Source of the DNA: HRBIN12 sp964640965
GTDB taxonomy: Bacteria; Actinomycetota; UBA4738; HRBIN12
Direction of reading: 5' to 3'
Assembly: GCA_964640965.1 (NCBI GenBank)
Contig: CAZXJB010000008.1
Span: 1-37,583 of the forward strand
DNA length: 37,583 nucleotides
Positions 32,704 through 37,583 of the stretch are shown one piece after another. Position 1 is the first letter of the stretch. The number at the start of each line of letters is the position of its first letter. Below the pieces are notes generated by a model. It did not search any database and was not told the DNA's origin. It saw only the letters and a program-made list of their open reading frames with translations. The translations under genes and the position numbers were made by a program.

Positions 32704-32712
32704 ACTATAGCA
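32704..32712 (-). promoter_or_regulatory. Extended -10 promoter of the cupredoxin lipoprotein gene
   Basis: TGCTATAGT on the minus strand, an extended -10, ten bases ahead of the ATG. The 5' leader would be at most a few bases, in agreement with the missing ribosome site. Confidence 0.5.
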
Positions 32713-32757
32713 AGGCGAGCGAGGCGGGGCCGACCCGAGGCCTCCGGAACCTCGGCG

Positions 32758-35622
<2,865 letters not shown>

Positions 35623-35629
35623 GTCGGCG

Positions 35630-35635
35630 ATTGTA
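35630..35635 (-). promoter_or_regulatory. uvrA -10 box, leaderless arrangement
   Basis: TACAAT on the minus strand, seven bases ahead of the uvrA GTG. It lies within the 61-base region shared with the divergent gene at 35684. Confidence 0.5.
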
Positions 35636-35671
35636 CGGGCGGGACCATGCTCGGGGCGGCGGTCCGCGGAC

Positions 35672-35677
35672 TATGCT
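35672..35677 (+). promoter_or_regulatory. -10 box for the 35684 gene set, leaderless arrangement
   Basis: TATGCT six bases ahead of the GTG at 35684, with no ribosome site, mirrors the uvrA promoter on the other strand. Confidence 0.45.
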
Positions 35678-35683
35678 CGAGCC

Positions 35684-35989
35684 GTGACCGACCGGGCCGA
35701 GCTCGAGCACCTCTCCTCGGCGGAGCTCCACGACCGGGCCACCCGCCTGGCCTGGCGGCGCCTGGACTTCCGGTTCCTCTGGGACCTGCTGAAGACGATC
35801 CCGGAGGCCCGGGCCGCCGCCGGGGACGAGTGGCGGAGCGAGACCGACATCATGCGGCCCCTCGCGCTCCTGAACGACTTCATCGACGCCGACCGGGGCG
35901 AGCTGGCCGAGGCCCTGCGGCCGCTGTACATCGACTACCTCCTCCGGCACCAGGACGAAGAGGACGAGGCCGGGGAGGTCGGGAGCTGA
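35684..35989 (+). CDS. Conserved-looking small protein of unknown function (101 residues)
   Basis: The GTG start fits the leaderless promoter just upstream; the open frame continues further back into uvrA without a start signal. The product (VTDRAELEHLSSAELHDRAT at the N-terminus) is predicted to be mostly helical, with LAWRRLDFRFLWDLLKTIPE as an amphipathic stretch and an acidic C-terminus (RHQDEEDEAGEVGS). It has no Cys, no signal peptide and no motif I recognise. GGGAG inside its last codons serves as ribosome site of the glyoxalase-fold gene four bases downstream, so the two are co-expressed. Confidence 0.65.
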   Translation: MTDRAELEHLSSAELHDRATRLAWRRLDFRFLWDLLKTIPEARAAAGDEWRSETDIMRPLALLNDFIDADRGELAEALRPLYIDYLLRHQDEEDEAGEVGS

Positions 35990-35993
35990 TCGC

Positions 35994-36422
35994 GTGGGCA
36001 CCCCCCTCCACCACCTGGACCTGAACGTCCGGGACCTCGCGACCTCGGAGGCCTTCTACCGCGAGGTGCTCGGGCACCTCGGCATGCGCGAGCTCGAGCG
36101 GGGCGAGGGCTGGGTCTCGTTCGGGGACGAGGAGGGGTACCTCACGCTCGTCCAGACGGCCGAGCCCTTCCTCTACCACGGCTTCCACCGCAAGCGGATC
36201 GGGGTGAACCACGTCGCGCTCCGGGCGCCCTCCCGGGAGGCCGTGGACGAGCTCCACGCCTGGTTGCGCGAGCGGAGGATCACCGTGCTGTACGGCGGGC
36301 CCCTGGACCAGGGCTCGGCGGATGCCGAGTACTACGCCGTCTACCTCGAGGATCCCGACCGCTTCAAGCTCGAGTACGTGTACCGCTCCCGCGGCCCGGC
36401 CCCGACCGAGGACCGCGGCTGA
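35994..36422 (+). CDS. Glyoxalase/bleomycin-resistance (VOC) superfamily protein
   Basis: A 142-residue vicinal-oxygen-chelate protein with two beta-alpha-beta-beta-beta units. Likely metal ligands are His in HHLDLNVRD, His in VNHVAL and Glu in KLEYVYRS. GHLGMRELERGEGWVSFGD and DPDRFKLEYVY are standard family segments. The GTG has GGGAG nine bases upstream, inside the preceding gene. VOC proteins include glyoxalase I, epimerases, dioxygenases and resistance proteins; the sequence alone does not discriminate. Its operon partner is a PLP enzyme, so an amino-acid-derived substrate is conceivable. Confidence 0.88.
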   Translation: MGTPLHHLDLNVRDLATSEAFYREVLGHLGMRELERGEGWVSFGDEEGYLTLVQTAEPFLYHGFHRKRIGVNHVALRAPSREAVDELHAWLRERRITVLYGGPLDQGSADAEYYAVYLEDPDRFKLEYVYRSRGPAPTEDRG

Positions 36423-36427
36423 TCGCC

Positions 36428-37579
36428 GTGGCGCCCGCCCGGGACCTCGCCGATTACCGGGACGAGTTCCCCGTGCTCGCCCGCAAGGCGTACCTGATCA
36501 GCGCCTCCCTCGGTCCGATCGGGGTTCGAGCCAGGGCGCGCCTCGAGGGCTACCTGGAGACCTGGGCCTCGCGGGGCGCCCCCGACCACGTCTGGATGGA
36601 GCACGTCTTCCCCGCGATGGGCGAGCTGAAGCGCTCGTTCGCGGCCCTCACCGGCTGCCACCCCGACGAGGTCGCCATCACCACGAACATCTCGATCGCG
36701 CTCTCGACCGTGGCCTCGGCCCTGCGGTTCACCGACCGTCCGAAGATCGTCCTCTCCGAGCTCGACTTCCCCACCGACGCCCACGTCTGGCTCGCGCAGC
36801 GCCCCCGCGGGGCCGAGATCTGCGTCCTCCGCTCCCCCGACGGCCTGACGGTCCCGCTCGAGGCGTACGACCGCGCGATCGACGAGCGCACGGCCGTGGT
36901 GATGGTCAACCGGGTCCTGTACCGCTCGAGCGCGCTCGTCGACGCGGAGGCGATCTGCCGCATCGCCCGCGAGCGCGGGGCCCTCTCCTTCGTCGACGAC
37001 TACCACGGCCTCGGGATCGTGCCGCTCGACCTGCACGACCTCGGCTGCGACCTGTACACGGCGGGCGTGCTGAAGTGGATGTGCGGCGGGCCCGGCCTCG
37101 CGTTCCTCTACGCCCGCCGGGAGCTCCTCCCGCGCCTGGAACCCGCCGTCACCGGGTGGTTCGCGACGCGCGAGCCCTTCTCCTTCGACCTGGAGCACCT
37201 CGAGTACCACCCGACCGCCCGGCGGCTGGAGCACGGCACCCCGCCCGCGCCCGTCGTCTTCCTCGCCCAGGGCGGGATGGACGTCATCTCGGAGGTGACG
37301 CCCGAGGCGATCCGCGCCCGCCAGGGCGAGCTCACGGACCACGTGATCGCGCGGGCGGACGCGCTCGGCCTACCGGTGCGTACCCCGCGCGAGCGCGAGG
37401 CCCGGGGCGGCGTGGTGAACGTCGGCGTGGGGCCCGAGGCGGGTCGCATCTGCCACGCGCTCCTGGAGCGCGACGTGTGCACGGACTTCCGCGGCGACGG
37501 CCTGCGGATCAGCCCGCACTTCTTCAACACCGAGGAGGACGTCGACCGCTGCTTCGACGAGCTCGCGCGGCTCCTGTAG
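36428..37579 (+). CDS. Class V aminotransferase-fold PLP enzyme (kynureninase/cysteine-desulfurase-like)
   Basis: A 383-residue fold-type I PLP enzyme, complete within the window. The probable PLP lysine is Lys216 in YTAGVLKWMCGGPGLAFLY. Asp190 in SFVDDYHGLG should bind the pyridine nitrogen, with His193 stacking on the ring. TTNISIALSTVASAL supplies the phosphate pocket and FRGDGLRISPHFFNTEEDVD the C-terminal domain typical of kynureninase- and isopenicillin-epimerase-like members. It starts at a GTG five bases behind the VOC gene with a weak ribosome site. No conserved desulfurase Cys loop is seen, so kynureninase-like hydrolase or epimerase chemistry is more likely; the substrate is unknown. 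Confidence 0.88.
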   Translation: MAPARDLADYRDEFPVLARKAYLISASLGPIGVRARARLEGYLETWASRGAPDHVWMEHVFPAMGELKRSFAALTGCHPDEVAITTNISIALSTVASALRFTDRPKIVLSELDFPTDAHVWLAQRPRGAEICVLRSPDGLTVPLEAYDRAIDERTAVVMVNRVLYRSSALVDAEAICRIARERGALSFVDDYHGLGIVPLDLHDLGCDLYTAGVLKWMCGGPGLAFLYARRELLPRLEPAVTGWFATREPFSFDLEHLEYHPTARRLEHGTPPAPVVFLAQGGMDVISEVTPEAIRARQGELTDHVIARADALGLPVRTPREREARGGVVNVGVGPEAGRICHALLERDVCTDFRGDGLRISPHFFNTEEDVDRCFDELARLL

Positions 37580-37583
37580 GCGC

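Overview
The window is very GC-rich, makes frequent use of GTG starts, has several apparently leaderless genes, a tRNA without an encoded CCA end, and a RapZ with the GAGRS form of the P-loop that I associate with actinobacterial homologues. Together with the uvrA / uvrC-rapZ / gap-pgk-tpiA neighbourhood this suggests a member of the Actinomycetota or a close relative, probably not a well-studied genus. That assignment is inference; no rRNA gene is present.

Layout from left to right. (1) 30-1133 (-): an HtrA-type lipoprotein protease. (2) 1221-6433 (-): a one-carbon module read in the order Rieske oxygenase, two different DmdA-like tetrahydrofolate methyltransferase-fold proteins, an eight-cysteine MetV-like protein and MetF. 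The promoter regions at both ends carry a related TTGAACG...TTCA palindrome, so they look like one regulon. The likely job is removal of methyl groups from a small methylated compound, with methyl-THF oxidised to methylene-THF by MetVF. (3) 6571-12197: an accessory stretch with a YtcJ-type amidohydrolase, a secreted endonuclease/exonuclease/phosphatase-fold protein, an orphan Flp-type pilin, a membrane-anchored DUF4352-like protein, a VapBC toxin-antitoxin pair and a cupin gene that appears frameshifted. (4) 12256-12804: a small doubtful ORF, a long hairpin and tRNA-Leu(GAG).

(5) 12844-23406 (-): secG preceded by an oligopeptide-type ABC transporter cluster in the order permease C - binding protein - permease B, repeated once, then two ATPases. 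A strong perfect hairpin follows each binding-protein gene, which could set protein ratios by protecting or trimming the mRNA. (6) 23528-27802 (-): a lower-glycolysis operon gap-pgk-tpiA-apgM that ends in a 17-bp perfect hairpin; a -10-like element for the transporter genes sits immediately behind it. (7) 27889-35622 (-): rapZ and uvrC overlapping by one base, a lipoprotein with two C-terminal cupredoxin domains, and uvrA. (8) 35684-37579 (+): a divergent three-gene set of a 101-residue unknown, a glyoxalase-fold protein and a class V aminotransferase-fold PLP enzyme.

Recurring themes are short collagen-like Gly-Pro-Thr linkers in four different exported proteins, and starts lacking a Shine-Dalgarno sequence that sit 6-10 bases behind a TANNNT box. 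The yvcK and whiA genes that lie between rapZ and gap in well-known actinobacteria are absent here. The best candidate for an undescribed system is the Rieske / tandem DmdA-like / MetVF regulon.
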